Below are positions 16,786 through 25,171 of a DNA stretch of 64,000 nt, one piece after another. Both the position numbers and the translations under genes were made by a program. Numbering within the stretch: position 1 is the first letter of the stretch; every line of letters begins with the position of its first letter. This DNA is from an uncultured Aquimarina sp. (GTDB lineage: Bacteria; Bacteroidota; Bacteroidia; Flavobacteriales; Flavobacteriaceae). The notes under the pieces are model-generated. The model was not told where the DNA came from. It was given only the letters and a program-made list of their open reading frames with translations, and did not search any database. Location of the stretch: assembly GCF_947496855.1 (NCBI RefSeq), contig NZ_CANMED010000003.1:310001-374000 (forward strand), given 5' to 3'.

Positions 16786-18426
16786 ATGAATAAATTTTTC
16801 TTCACAGTATGTATTGTTTGTGGATTATCACCAATTTTCTCACAAACATCTCTTTTTAATCAGCAACAACAATTTACCAGGCAAGATACGCTAAGAGGTT
16901 CTATTACGCCCGAAAGAGCGTGGTGGGATCTAACTTACAACCATCTGGACATATCTGTAGATCCTGATAAGAAAACCATAGAAGGAAAAAACACCATACA
17001 TTATAAAGTATTGGAAAATCATAATGTCTTACAAGTGGATTTACAACCTCCTTTGGTTATAGAAAAAGTTGTACAAGACGGAAAAGAGTTAAAAGTAACT
17101 TCAGAAGAAAATGCTCATTTTGTAACACTTAATAAAAAACAAACGAAGGGGAATATCAATACGATAGAGGTTTATTATAGTGGTAATCCACGAGAAGCTG
17201 TGCGTGCTCCCTGGGATGGAGGAATCTCTTGGAAAAAAGACAGTAATGGAAAACATTTCGTTGCTTCCTCCTGTCAAGGTTTGGGAGCCAGTGTATGGTG
17301 GCCTAATAAAGATCATATGTATGATGAAGTTGATAGTATGCTAATAAGCGTTACAATTCCAAAAGGTTTAATGAATGTTTCTAACGGTAGACTTCGTAAA
17401 GTAGAGGAGCGTTCTCCTGACACAAAAACATATCACTGGTTTGTAAGCAATCCTATCAATAACTATGGCGTTAATATCAATATTGGGGATTATGTGCATT
17501 TTGGCGAAAAGTATGAAGGCGAAAAAGGAATTTTGGATATGGATTATTATGTATTAAAAGATAATCTCGAAGCTGCCAAAAAACAATTTAAAGATGCTCC
17601 TAAAATGATGAAAGCCTTCGAACACTGGTTCGGGCCATATCCTTTTTATGAAGACAGTTTTAAACTAGTTGAAGTTCCTTATTTAGGAATGGAACATCAA
17701 AGCTCTGTTACTTATGGAAATAAGTATGTAAATGGATATCTTGGTAATGATCTATCTGGTACCGGATGGGGATTAAAATTTGATTTCATCATCATCCATG
17801 AATCAGGTCACGAATGGTTTGCAAATAATATTACGTATAAAGATATCGCCGATATGTGGATTCACGAAAGTTTCACGGCGTACTCAGAAAACCTATTCCT
17901 AGATTACCATTATGGTCAAGAAGCTTCTTCAGAATATGTAATTGGTACTAGACGTGGTATTAGCAATGACAAACCTATTATTGGACAATATGATGTAAAT
18001 CACGAAGGATCCAGCGATATGTACTATAAAGGAGCTAATATGTTGCATACCTTGCGCCAGCTATTAGAAGATGATGATAAGTGGAGATCCATTTTAAGAG
18101 GTTTAAACAAAGAATTTTATCATCAAACGGTTACTACAAAGCAAATCGAAAACTTTCTTAGTGAGAAAACCAAAATCGATCTAAAAGCTTTCTTTAATCA
18201 GTATTTAAGAGATACCAAAATCCCCACTTTAGAATACGGTTTTGATGATAATGGGCTGAAATATCGATATATCGATATTGTAGAAGATTTTGATATGCCT
18301 GTACGCTTAAAAATAGATGGAAAAGATCAATGGATACAACCTAATGCAAAATGGCAAACACTAAAAGTAAATGCAAATGAAATCAGCATTGACCCGAATT
18401 TCTATATAAAAGCTAAAGCTATTTAA
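16786..18426 (+). CDS. M1-family aminopeptidase, secreted
   Basis: This 546-residue protein has a signal peptide (1-19, ending FSQ). The zinc site is HESGH at residues 338-342 with the third ligand Glu361 in WIHESF, the HExxH-X18-E spacing of M1 peptidases. GMEHQSS takes the place of the GxMEN exopeptidase motif. The protein lacks the long C-terminal HEAT domain of PepN, so it is a compact M1 form common in Bacteroidota. It removes N-terminal residues from peptides in the periplasm. It is in the same run as the M28 peptidase and esterase. Confidence 0.9.
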   Translation: MNKFFFTVCIVCGLSPIFSQTSLFNQQQQFTRQDTLRGSITPERAWWDLTYNHLDISVDPDKKTIEGKNTIHYKVLENHNVLQVDLQPPLVIEKVVQDGKELKVTSEENAHFVTLNKKQTKGNINTIEVYYSGNPREAVRAPWDGGISWKKDSNGKHFVASSCQGLGASVWWPNKDHMYDEVDSMLISVTIPKGLMNVSNGRLRKVEERSPDTKTYHWFVSNPINNYGVNINIGDYVHFGEKYEGEKGILDMDYYVLKDNLEAAKKQFKDAPKMMKAFEHWFGPYPFYEDSFKLVEVPYLGMEHQSSVTYGNKYVNGYLGNDLSGTGWGLKFDFIIIHESGHEWFANNITYKDIADMWIHESFTAYSENLFLDYHYGQEASSEYVIGTRRGISNDKPIIGQYDVNHEGSSDMYYKGANMLHTLRQLLEDDDKWRSILRGLNKEFYHQTVTTKQIENFLSEKTKIDLKAFFNQYLRDTKIPTLEYGFDDNGLKYRYIDIVEDFDMPVRLKIDGKDQWIQPNAKWQTLKVNANEISIDPNFYIKAKAI

Positions 18427-18437
18427 TAACGGAGCAC

Positions 18438-19244
18438 ATGAAAATCTACTTTCCTCAATGGCAAGGATCTGGAACTGGAAAAAGCATAGAAAATGGAGCT
18501 AAAGCTATTTTAGACTATTTAAATGATCCAGAATTCATTCACATTCCATTATCAAAAATAGTAGCTGGAAAAAATGGAGAAAAGAAGTATTATATTAACA
18601 ACTATGATGCAATATATGATCAATTGAATCGTCTAAAAAGAAGTATTGATCAGACACGACCAAAAACAATCAAAATCATTGGTGGGGATTGCGGGTTAGA
18701 AATAGTTCCTGTCTCCTATCTCAATCAAAAATACCCAAATCTTGGTGTCATTTGGTTTGATGCACACGCAGATATCAATAAACCTTGTGATTCTCCAAGT
18801 TGTAATTTTCATGGTATGCCATTAAGAACGTTGCTAGGAGAAGGTGTTAATCATATGAATCCGCTTCTCTTCTCTTCGATAGAAGCTTCACAAATACATT
18901 ATGTGGGTTTAAGAGATATTGATGACGCAGAACAAATAAGAATTGACAATGATGAAATTTATGCTCCAAAAAAGACGGATATAATAGATTTAGTGAAGAT
19001 TTTAAAATCGAAAAACATCTCGAATCTTTACTTACATTTTGATTTTGATTGTTTGGAACCTAAAGACTACAACAAAACTTATTATCAAGTTCCAAATGGA
19101 GTAACTATTTCTGAATCAGAAGCTTGTATAAAAGCATTACAAGAAAATTTCTCTATCGTTGGCAGTAGTGTTTTAGAATCCATTACAACAAATACTACAG
19201 AATTAAAACCCATTAGTAAGATTATCAAATTGTTAATGAAATAA
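18438..19244 (+). CDS. Arginase/agmatinase-family ureohydrolase with Cys at a metal-ligand position
   Basis: This 268-residue protein has the ureohydrolase motifs in order: IIGGDCGLE, FDAHADIN and HFDFDCLEP. The canonical first motif is GGDHS, whose His is a manganese ligand; here it is Cys. The DAHAD and DFD aspartates and His are kept. From memory, a Cys at this position is also found in the N-hydroxyarginine amidinohydrolase DcsB of cycloserine biosynthesis, so the substrate need not be arginine. There is no signal peptide, so it acts in the cytosol. It starts 11 bases after the M1 gene and could recycle amino acids released by the peptidases. Confidence 0.8.
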   Translation: MKIYFPQWQGSGTGKSIENGAKAILDYLNDPEFIHIPLSKIVAGKNGEKKYYINNYDAIYDQLNRLKRSIDQTRPKTIKIIGGDCGLEIVPVSYLNQKYPNLGVIWFDAHADINKPCDSPSCNFHGMPLRTLLGEGVNHMNPLLFSSIEASQIHYVGLRDIDDAEQIRIDNDEIYAPKKTDIIDLVKILKSKNISNLYLHFDFDCLEPKDYNKTYYQVPNGVTISESEACIKALQENFSIVGSSVLESITTNTTELKPISKIIKLLMK

Positions 19245-19255
19245 TATACGAATTT

Positions 19256-19552
19256 ATGTCAGGAGGCAATTGGAAAGATATGTTATTAGCATCACAAACC
19301 GGAGATTTAGAATTAGTAAAATATTATGTTAGAACAGGAATAGATATTAATTACCAACATCCTGAAGCTATGACTACTCCACTCATTGAGAGTTTTAGGT
19401 TTGAACATCTGGATATTGCTAAATTTCTTCTCAAGAACGGTGCTGATGTATACGCTAAAGAAGGTTTTAGCGGAGACACCGCTTTATCAATAGCAACCGA
19501 GAAACAAAATCAAGAAGCCTTAGATTTATTGAATCTTTATCTAAAACCGTGA
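19256..19552 (+). CDS. Small ankyrin-repeat protein
   Basis: This 98-residue protein has about two and a half ankyrin repeats (LELVKYYVRTGIDINYQHP, TPLIESFRFEHLDIAKFLLKNGADVYAK, GDTALSIATEKQNQEALDLL). Ankyrin repeats mediate protein binding. It lies 11 bases after the ureohydrolase and 1 base before the endonuclease V gene, so it may bind one of those products. There is no signal peptide. Confidence 0.85.
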   Translation: MSGGNWKDMLLASQTGDLELVKYYVRTGIDINYQHPEAMTTPLIESFRFEHLDIAKFLLKNGADVYAKEGFSGDTALSIATEKQNQEALDLLNLYLKP

Positions 19553-19553
19553 C

Positions 19554-20063
19554 ATGTCAATGAAATTAGCCTTTGATGTTCAATATTACGAAACATATGC
19601 AAAATCTGTTTGTATAGTTTTTAATAATTGGCAAGATGAAACTCCTTCCGAAATTATAATAAAAAAAGTAAATGATATTGATCCTTATGTACCTGGTGAA
19701 TTTTACAAAAGAGAACTTCCTTGTATCCAGGCTATTTTAAAAGATATTAATCTTAATAATGTAGAACTTATTATAGTAGATGGATATGTGTACCTTAATA
19801 ATGATAAAAAATTAGGGTTAGGGGGTTATTTATATGAAAAATTGAATAACAGTATCCCTATAATTGGTGTGGCTAAGTCTAGTTTTTACGATAATAAAAA
19901 GTACGTACAAGAAGTAATTCGAGGAGAAAGTACAAAACCATTATATATTACAGCTGTAGGATTAGATTTGGATGAAGCCAAAAATAACATACAAATGATG
20001 CATGGCGAATATAGAATGCCTGCACTATTGCAAATTCTAGACTCAAAAACCAAAGAAAAGTAA
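19554..20063 (+). CDS. nfi: Endonuclease V-like deoxyinosine repair nuclease, short form
   Basis: This 169-residue protein shows endonuclease V motifs in order: AFDVQYY (first catalytic Asp), PYVPGEFYKRELP (catalytic Glu and wedge region), IIVDGYVYL (second Asp) and IIGVAKSSF (Lys). Endonuclease V cleaves the second phosphodiester 3' of deoxyinosine. The usual bacterial length is about 210-230 residues; this one is missing the usual N-terminal helix and some C-terminal sequence. ATGs at 19554 and 19560 are both possible starts. It is coupled to the ankyrin gene. Confidence 0.8.
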   Translation: MSMKLAFDVQYYETYAKSVCIVFNNWQDETPSEIIIKKVNDIDPYVPGEFYKRELPCIQAILKDINLNNVELIIVDGYVYLNNDKKLGLGGYLYEKLNNSIPIIGVAKSSFYDNKKYVQEVIRGESTKPLYITAVGLDLDEAKNNIQMMHGEYRMPALLQILDSKTKEK

Positions 20064-20217
20064 ACAGAAAACCGAAACATCTTTAAGAGTCAAAAGCAAA
20101 TTATCGAATTCTATTAAAGGTTCATTACATCGCAGAGATCTTATAAAAAAATTATTTAAGATAACTTTCTGATATGTTTAAAGCCTTATGTACTACCTTT
20201 AAAATAAAACGTTTCCT

Positions 20218-20385
20218 ATGTTTACATTATTCAAAAAGAAATCGGAAAAAGAACAACTACAGAAAAAGTATAAAGCTTTAATGGAAGAATCTTATAAGTT
20301 ATCACATACAAATCGCCGAGCTAGTGATGATAAACAAGCTGAAGCTGAAGAAATATTAAAAAAGATAGAACAACTTCAGGAGTAA
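20218..20385 (+). CDS. Small Lacal_2735-family protein
   Basis: A 55-residue reading frame starts MFTLFKKKSEKEQLQKKYK and continues through EESYKLSHTNRRASDD to a stop at 20383-20385. The start (MFxLFKKKS) and the charged coiled-coil-like helix with LSxTNR are what I remember of the short flavobacterial Lacal_2735 family. It stands alone between endonuclease V and the CIA30 protein. Function is unknown. Confidence 0.8.
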   Translation: MFTLFKKKSEKEQLQKKYKALMEESYKLSHTNRRASDDKQAEAEEILKKIEQLQE

Positions 20386-20418
20386 GAGTAACTGGTAAAA
20401 CCTATTTTTTATAAAATT

Positions 20419-20949
20419 ATGAAAACGGCATTGTCTTGTGTCTATTTATTTACAATGATATCATCCCTTATTATTTTTGACTTTAATGCAGATAGTGATT
20501 TATCCAATTGGAATGTAGTTAACGATGGCGTAATGGGCGGGCTATCCCAAAGTGATTTTGAAATTAACAATGAAGGCAATGCTATTTTTAAAGGAACTGT
20601 TTCTTTAGAAAACAATGGCGGATTTTCGTCTGTACGTTATCGTTTTGAAACCAAAAAGGTAAAGGGGTTTACCAAGGTTCTAATAAGACTAAAAGGAGAT
20701 GAAAAAAAATATCAATTTAGAGTAAAAACCAATAGCTCTGATCGTTATTCTTATATCGCTCATTTTAAAACTACTGGAGATTGGCAAACTGTCGAGGTTT
20801 CATTATCAGAAATGTACCCAGCATTTAGAGGTAGAAAGTTAGATCTCGCGAATTACCCAACAGAAACTATGCAAGAAATAGCCTTTCTTATAGGTAATAA
20901 AAAAGCAGAGCAGTTTAGATTAGAAATCGATAAAATAGAATTGAAATAA
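20419..20949 (+). CDS. CIA30-family (complex I intermediate-associated protein 30-like) protein, secreted
   Basis: This 176-residue protein has an N-terminal hydrophobic segment followed by DFNADSDLSNWNVVNDGVMGGLSQSDFEI. The phrase W-x-V-V-N-D-x-V-M-G-G-x-S is the hallmark of the CIA30 jelly-roll domain, followed by FKGTVSLENNGGFSSVR. Bacterial members are carbohydrate-binding-like beta sandwiches of unknown role and not complex I assembly factors by evidence. It is followed after 53 bases by the GlxA-like regulator. Confidence 0.85.
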   Translation: MKTALSCVYLFTMISSLIIFDFNADSDLSNWNVVNDGVMGGLSQSDFEINNEGNAIFKGTVSLENNGGFSSVRYRFETKKVKGFTKVLIRLKGDEKKYQFRVKTNSSDRYSYIAHFKTTGDWQTVEVSLSEMYPAFRGRKLDLANYPTETMQEIAFLIGNKKAEQFRLEIDKIELK

Positions 20950-21002
20950 ACGTTCAAAATAAATTACGGAATAAAGAACTGATGATATAAATAGTATATT
21001 TA

Positions 21003-21989
21003 TTGATGAAATTTAATTCATCCAAGATTATCAAAAAAATTCTTTTCATAATACCACCAAAAGTTCATTTATTAGACATCATAGGTCCTGCCCATATTTT
21101 TTATGAAGCAAAGGAGTATAAAGCAGATATCGAACTGCATTTTGTAACAATAAGTAACGATATAGAAATTAATAGTAGTGCTGGATTACACTTTACTAAA
21201 TTAAATCCTTTTCATAAATTTCAGCTATCAGAAGAAGACTTCGTCTTTGTTCCCGGGATAGAATTTTCTTTGATTTCTAATGATCAATTTCGCTTAACTA
21301 ACAAGCCTTTTTTTGAATGGTTAAAAGATCAATACAGTAATGGGGCTAATATATGTTCTATATGTACTGGAACTTTTTTAGTAGCTTCATCTGGTATATT
21401 AAATGGAAAAACTTGTACTACACATTGGAAATACTTTTCAGAATTTAATAAAAAGTATCCAGAAATTGAACTGATTAAAAATCGTTTATTTGTAGTAGAA
21501 GAACGCTTATACTCTAGTGCTGGTGTAACATCCGGTATTGATCTGGCTTTGTATATTTTGGAAACTGAATTTGGGTCAAAACTGGCCGCAGATGTAGCTA
21601 AAGAAGTAGTTATTTACTTTAGAAGAAGTGAATCTGATCCACAACTAAGCATTTTTCTTCAATACAAAAATCATCTAGATACCAGAATCCATGATGCTCA
21701 GGATTATATGATTAAGCACATTGATTACTCTTTTGTTCTACAAGACATTGCGGATAAAGTTTTTATGAGTCCCAGAAACCTAACTCGTTTATTTAAAAAA
21801 GCCACAGGAATAACTATCGGAAATTATATAGAAAAGCTTCGAGTTGATAGAGCTATACAATTATTAGCAGAAGGAAACAAGGTAGATTATGTCTCTGACC
21901 AATGTGGTTTAAAAAGCACAAATCAACTAAGAAATCTTCTAAAAAAACACAAAGACATATTACCAAAAGATGCAAAATCTTTGTTATAA
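21003..21989 (+). CDS. GlxA-family AraC-type transcriptional regulator with DJ-1/PfpI domain
   Basis: In this 328-residue protein, residues about 12-190 form a DJ-1/PfpI domain with the nucleophile-elbow Cys in ICSICTGTFLVASSGILNGKTCTTHW. Residues about 225-325 are an AraC double helix-turn-helix (VLQDIADKVFMSPRNLTRLFKKATGITIGNYIEKLRVDRAIQLL). Such regulators sense small ligands through the DJ-1 domain and activate nearby genes. The next gene (22078) is a second DJ-1 protein, a likely target. The in-frame ATG at 21006 could also be the start. Confidence 0.9.
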   Translation: MMKFNSSKIIKKILFIIPPKVHLLDIIGPAHIFYEAKEYKADIELHFVTISNDIEINSSAGLHFTKLNPFHKFQLSEEDFVFVPGIEFSLISNDQFRLTNKPFFEWLKDQYSNGANICSICTGTFLVASSGILNGKTCTTHWKYFSEFNKKYPEIELIKNRLFVVEERLYSSAGVTSGIDLALYILETEFGSKLAADVAKEVVIYFRRSESDPQLSIFLQYKNHLDTRIHDAQDYMIKHIDYSFVLQDIADKVFMSPRNLTRLFKKATGITIGNYIEKLRVDRAIQLLAEGNKVDYVSDQCGLKSTNQLRNLLKKHKDILPKDAKSLL

Positions 21990-22077
21990 AATGTCCCGAT
22001 CCTTCGCATTGTTGTCCTTTTGAGTAGACCAAAGAGTTACTAATTTTACCAAATATCAATCTCTAAATAAAGAAGTA

Positions 22078-23142
22078 ATGAATAGGTTATTAGTATTCAT
22101 CTCGGTTTTGACTTATATAACTATACATTCTCAATCATATTCTAAACCCGAAAACTTATACGTTTGCCCACCCTGCAATAGTTCTTGTGATACTTTAATT
22201 TTTAATAACTCTGGAATATGTAACCATTGCGAAATGAAACTAATTACTAGAAAAGAATTGGGTAAAAAAAATAAGGCGATAAAAAAGAAAAAAATTGCTT
22301 TCTATTTACAGCCTGGTATTGAAATATTAGATTTTGCAGGGCCGATGGAAGTTTTTGCTTATGCAGACTTCGAAATATTTACAGTTTCTAAAACCAAAGA
22401 ACCTATTATTTCTCAGGGAATTTTAACGGTACTGCCTGATTACAGTATAAAAGATGCACCCAAAGCTGATATTTTAGCTTTTTTTGGAGGTAATGCAGCA
22501 CAGTCTTTCAAAGATCCAGAAATTATAAACTGGATACAATCGCAACCAGACATTGAATATCACTTCTCTGTATGTACTGGTGTATTCGCTTTAGCAAATG
22601 CGGGAACGCTAAACGGTATGACCGCTACTACATTTCACAATGCTCTTGATGGGTTAGAGAAAAATTATCCTGAAATAACGGTAGTAAAAGATGCACGTTT
22701 TGTGGATAACGGTAAGGTAATAACTACCGCAGGAATTTCTGCAGGAATTGATGGGGCACTGCATCTAGTAGCCAAATTACAAGGATTTAATGAGGCTAGA
22801 AAAATTGCGTATCATATGGAATACGACAAATGGATACCTGGAGAAGGTTTAAACTTGTCGCCAGACAATCCATATGATGGTTTCATAAATATTCCAAATC
22901 TCGAAAATTATATAGGAACCTATGAATATATTGATAATACTAAAGTAACATTAGATATAAACTCTCGAGAAAAATCCCTTTATGCGATTCTAGATAAAAG
23001 AAACTACCCTCTATTTTATTTAACAACAGATAAGTTCACCAATCTCAATGGAGAAGAGATCACTTTTATAAAAGATAATAATAGAGTGATCGGTTTTAGA
23101 TCCTCAAGAAATTATAATACTCTCTATAAAAAACTAAAGTAA
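22078..23142 (+). CDS. Secreted three-part protein: Cys-rich metal-binding domain, DJ-1/PfpI domain, DUF3471-like C-terminus
   Basis: This 354-residue protein has a signal peptide (1-20). Residues about 24-62 hold Cys pairs (YVCPPCNSSCDTL and GICNHCEMKL), like the heavy-metal-binding domain found on copper and efflux proteins. A DJ-1/PfpI domain of the isonitrile-hydratase type lies at about 72-265 (FSVCTGVFALANAGTLNG, then TTAGISAGIDGALHL). The last 80 residues (LENYIGTYEYIDNTKVTLDI to FIKDNNRVIGFR) resemble DUF3471. The combination suggests a periplasmic metal- or thiol-stress protein, by inference. It follows the GlxA-like regulator by 88 bases. Confidence 0.8.
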   Translation: MNRLLVFISVLTYITIHSQSYSKPENLYVCPPCNSSCDTLIFNNSGICNHCEMKLITRKELGKKNKAIKKKKIAFYLQPGIEILDFAGPMEVFAYADFEIFTVSKTKEPIISQGILTVLPDYSIKDAPKADILAFFGGNAAQSFKDPEIINWIQSQPDIEYHFSVCTGVFALANAGTLNGMTATTFHNALDGLEKNYPEITVVKDARFVDNGKVITTAGISAGIDGALHLVAKLQGFNEARKIAYHMEYDKWIPGEGLNLSPDNPYDGFINIPNLENYIGTYEYIDNTKVTLDINSREKSLYAILDKRNYPLFYLTTDKFTNLNGEEITFIKDNNRVIGFRSSRNYNTLYKKLK

Positions 23143-23149
23143 AAAATGA

Positions 23150-24787
23150 TCACGATTTCAGGTCAATTTCTTTTAAGCTCTCCATTCTGTTTCTTTCCAA
23201 AAAGGCATCTATAGTTTCAAAATGTTCGATAACTCTTTTGTCTTTAAATTCAAAAACTTTATTGGATAAACCTCTTAAAAAATCTCGATCATGAGACACG
23301 AGTATTAATGTCCCATCGAAAGTTAATAACGCTTCTTTTAAAACGTCTTTGGATCTAATATCTAAATGATTAGTAGGCTCATCCAAAATTAATACGTTTA
23401 CCGGTTCCAGAAGCAATTTCACCATGGCTAATCGAGTTCTTTCCCCTCCAGAAAGAACACTTACTTTTTTATCAATATTATCTCCACCAAACATAAACTG
23501 TCCTAATATATTCTTGATCTGTGTTCTCACATCTCCCTTTGCTACCTCATCAACGGTTTGAAACACTGTAAGATTAGGATCTAGTAACGATGCTTGATTT
23601 TGGGCAAAATATCCCACTTTCGCGTTATGACCTAGATCACATTGCCCTTCAAAATCAATTTCTCCCATAATAGCTTTGATCATAGTGGATTTTCCTTCGC
23701 CATTTCTACCTACAAAAGAAACCTTCTCTCCTCTTGCGATCGACATACTTGCATCTTTAAAAACTACGTGGTCATCGTATTTTTTAGATAAATCCTTCGC
23801 TATAACTGGATAATCTCCTGATCTGGCAGCAGCTGGGAATCGAAGTTTCAGAGAAGAAGTATCAATCTCATCAATTTCTATGATATCTAACTTCTCCAAC
23901 ATACGCTCACGAGAACTCACTTGATTTGTTTTAGAATACGTTCCTTTAAACCTATCAATAAATTGTTGCGTGTCTGCGATAAATTTTTGTTGCTCTTGAT
24001 ATGCTTTTATCTGATGTACACGTCGGTCTTCTCTCAATTGTAAATAATGACTATAGTTCGCTTTATAATCATAGATTCTACCCATAGTAACTTCAATAGT
24101 TCTATTAGTAATATTATCTATAAAGGCTTTATCGTGAGAAATTACAATAACTGCCTTCGCTTTGTTAAGCAGAAAATCCTCTAACCATATTACTGATTCT
24201 ATATCTACGTGATTCGTAGGCTCATCCAGAAGAATTAAATCTGGTTTTTGTAGTAAGATTTTAGCTAGTTCAATACGCATTCTCCATCCACCACTAAACT
24301 CACTAGTTGGTCTTGTAAAGTCTTCCCTTCTAAAACCCAATCCTTGTAATGCTTTTTCCACCTCAGCATCATAGTTCACTTCTTCTATAGCATAAAAACT
24401 TTCTCCTAAATCTGTTACTTTTTGGATAATCCCCATATATTCATCAGAATCATAATCCGTGCGAGTTTCTAGTTCCTTGTTAAGACGATCCATTTCGCTT
24501 TGCATCTCGTGAATTTGACCGAATGCTTTGGACGCTTCTTCGAATACTGTGCAATCATCATCTGTTAACAGGTGTTGTGGAAGATAAGCAATCACAGCCT
24601 CTTTAGGACAACGTACATGTCCCTTGGTTGCTTTTTGAACACCTGCAACGATCTTCATCATCGTAGATTTACCAGCTCCATTCTTACCCATTAAGGCAAT
24701 TTTATCATTTTCATTAATCACAAAAGAAACATTACTGAATAATGTTTCGCCACTAAATTCTACCGCAATTCCGTCTACAGAAATCAT
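23150..24787 (-). CDS. ABC-F family ATPase (translation factor type)
   Basis: This 545-residue protein has two ABC ATPase domains and no membrane segments. Walker A motifs are GKNGAGKST (about 35-43) and GRNGEGKST. Signatures are SGGWRMR and LSGGERTR, and Walker B motifs are LLLDEPTNH and LILDEPTNH. The linker between them (FIADTQQFIDRFKGTYSK) is the P-site tRNA-interaction motif region of ABC-F factors. Such proteins bind the ribosomal E site and rescue or regulate translation; length and linker look closest to the YbiT/EttA group. It converges on the DJ-1 gene with a 7-base gap. A clear promoter lies at 24808-24837. Confidence 0.93.
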   Translation of the reverse strand: MISVDGIAVEFSGETLFSNVSFVINENDKIALMGKNGAGKSTMMKIVAGVQKATKGHVRCPKEAVIAYLPQHLLTDDDCTVFEEASKAFGQIHEMQSEMDRLNKELETRTDYDSDEYMGIIQKVTDLGESFYAIEEVNYDAEVEKALQGLGFRREDFTRPTSEFSGGWRMRIELAKILLQKPDLILLDEPTNHVDIESVIWLEDFLLNKAKAVIVISHDKAFIDNITNRTIEVTMGRIYDYKANYSHYLQLREDRRVHQIKAYQEQQKFIADTQQFIDRFKGTYSKTNQVSSRERMLEKLDIIEIDEIDTSSLKLRFPAAARSGDYPVIAKDLSKKYDDHVVFKDASMSIARGEKVSFVGRNGEGKSTMIKAIMGEIDFEGQCDLGHNAKVGYFAQNQASLLDPNLTVFQTVDEVAKGDVRTQIKNILGQFMFGGDNIDKKVSVLSGGERTRLAMVKLLLEPVNVLILDEPTNHLDIRSKDVLKEALLTFDGTLILVSHDRDFLRGLSNKVFEFKDKRVIEHFETIDAFLERNRMESLKEIDLKS

Positions 24788-24807
24788 ATTATTTTATTTT
24801 GAAGATG

Positions 24808-24837
24808 CAAAACTATAAAAAAGCAGCTCATTGCAAA
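24808..24837 (-). promoter_or_regulatory. Bacteroidota-type promoter for the ABC-F gene
   Basis: On the minus strand TTTG (24837-24834) is followed after 18 bases by TAGTTTTG (24815-24808), matching the TTTG-N17/19-TAnnTTTG consensus. The expected start of transcription is near 24802, about 15 bases before the start codon, so the leader is very short. Confidence 0.65.
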
Positions 24838-25076
24838 GGAAATACAAAATTATCGTTGTTTCTAATGAGGCATTTATGTGAATAACAATTGAACCGTTAT
24901 AAAACAACATTCAAAACCTGGAACAAAACAGCATCGTTATACAAGAAAGTATTTATGTATTTGTATAATAAACTCACATCTTTATTCTCTTTGCTTTCAA
25001 TTTAAAAACACCAAATAAGGGTAAAAAACCCTAAGATTATCGGTTGTAAACCCATGCATAAACCGTTTTTTACTTG

Positions 25077-25107
25077 TTGATATACAAACCTTTACACAAT
25101 ACATTTG
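25077..25107 (+). promoter_or_regulatory. Candidate promoter for the 25172 lipoprotein gene
   Basis: TACATTTG (25100-25107) matches TAnnTTTG exactly. A TTG (25077-25079) lies 20 bases upstream, slightly wider than the usual 17-19. This gives a leader of nearly 60 bases. Confidence 0.4.
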
Positions 25108-25171
25108 CTCCCAGAAAGGTGATTTTGGAACACCTTAATAAATTAATTACAAACTTTTAAAACCTTTAATT

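Larger units (their letters stand above)
24788..25171. other. Divergent promoter region between the ABC-F gene and a lipoprotein gene
   Basis: These 384 bases carry no gene. Each side has a Bacteroidota-type promoter candidate (24808-24837 leftward; 25077-25107 rightward). The middle stretch is AT-rich and holds no strong repeat. Confidence 0.6.
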
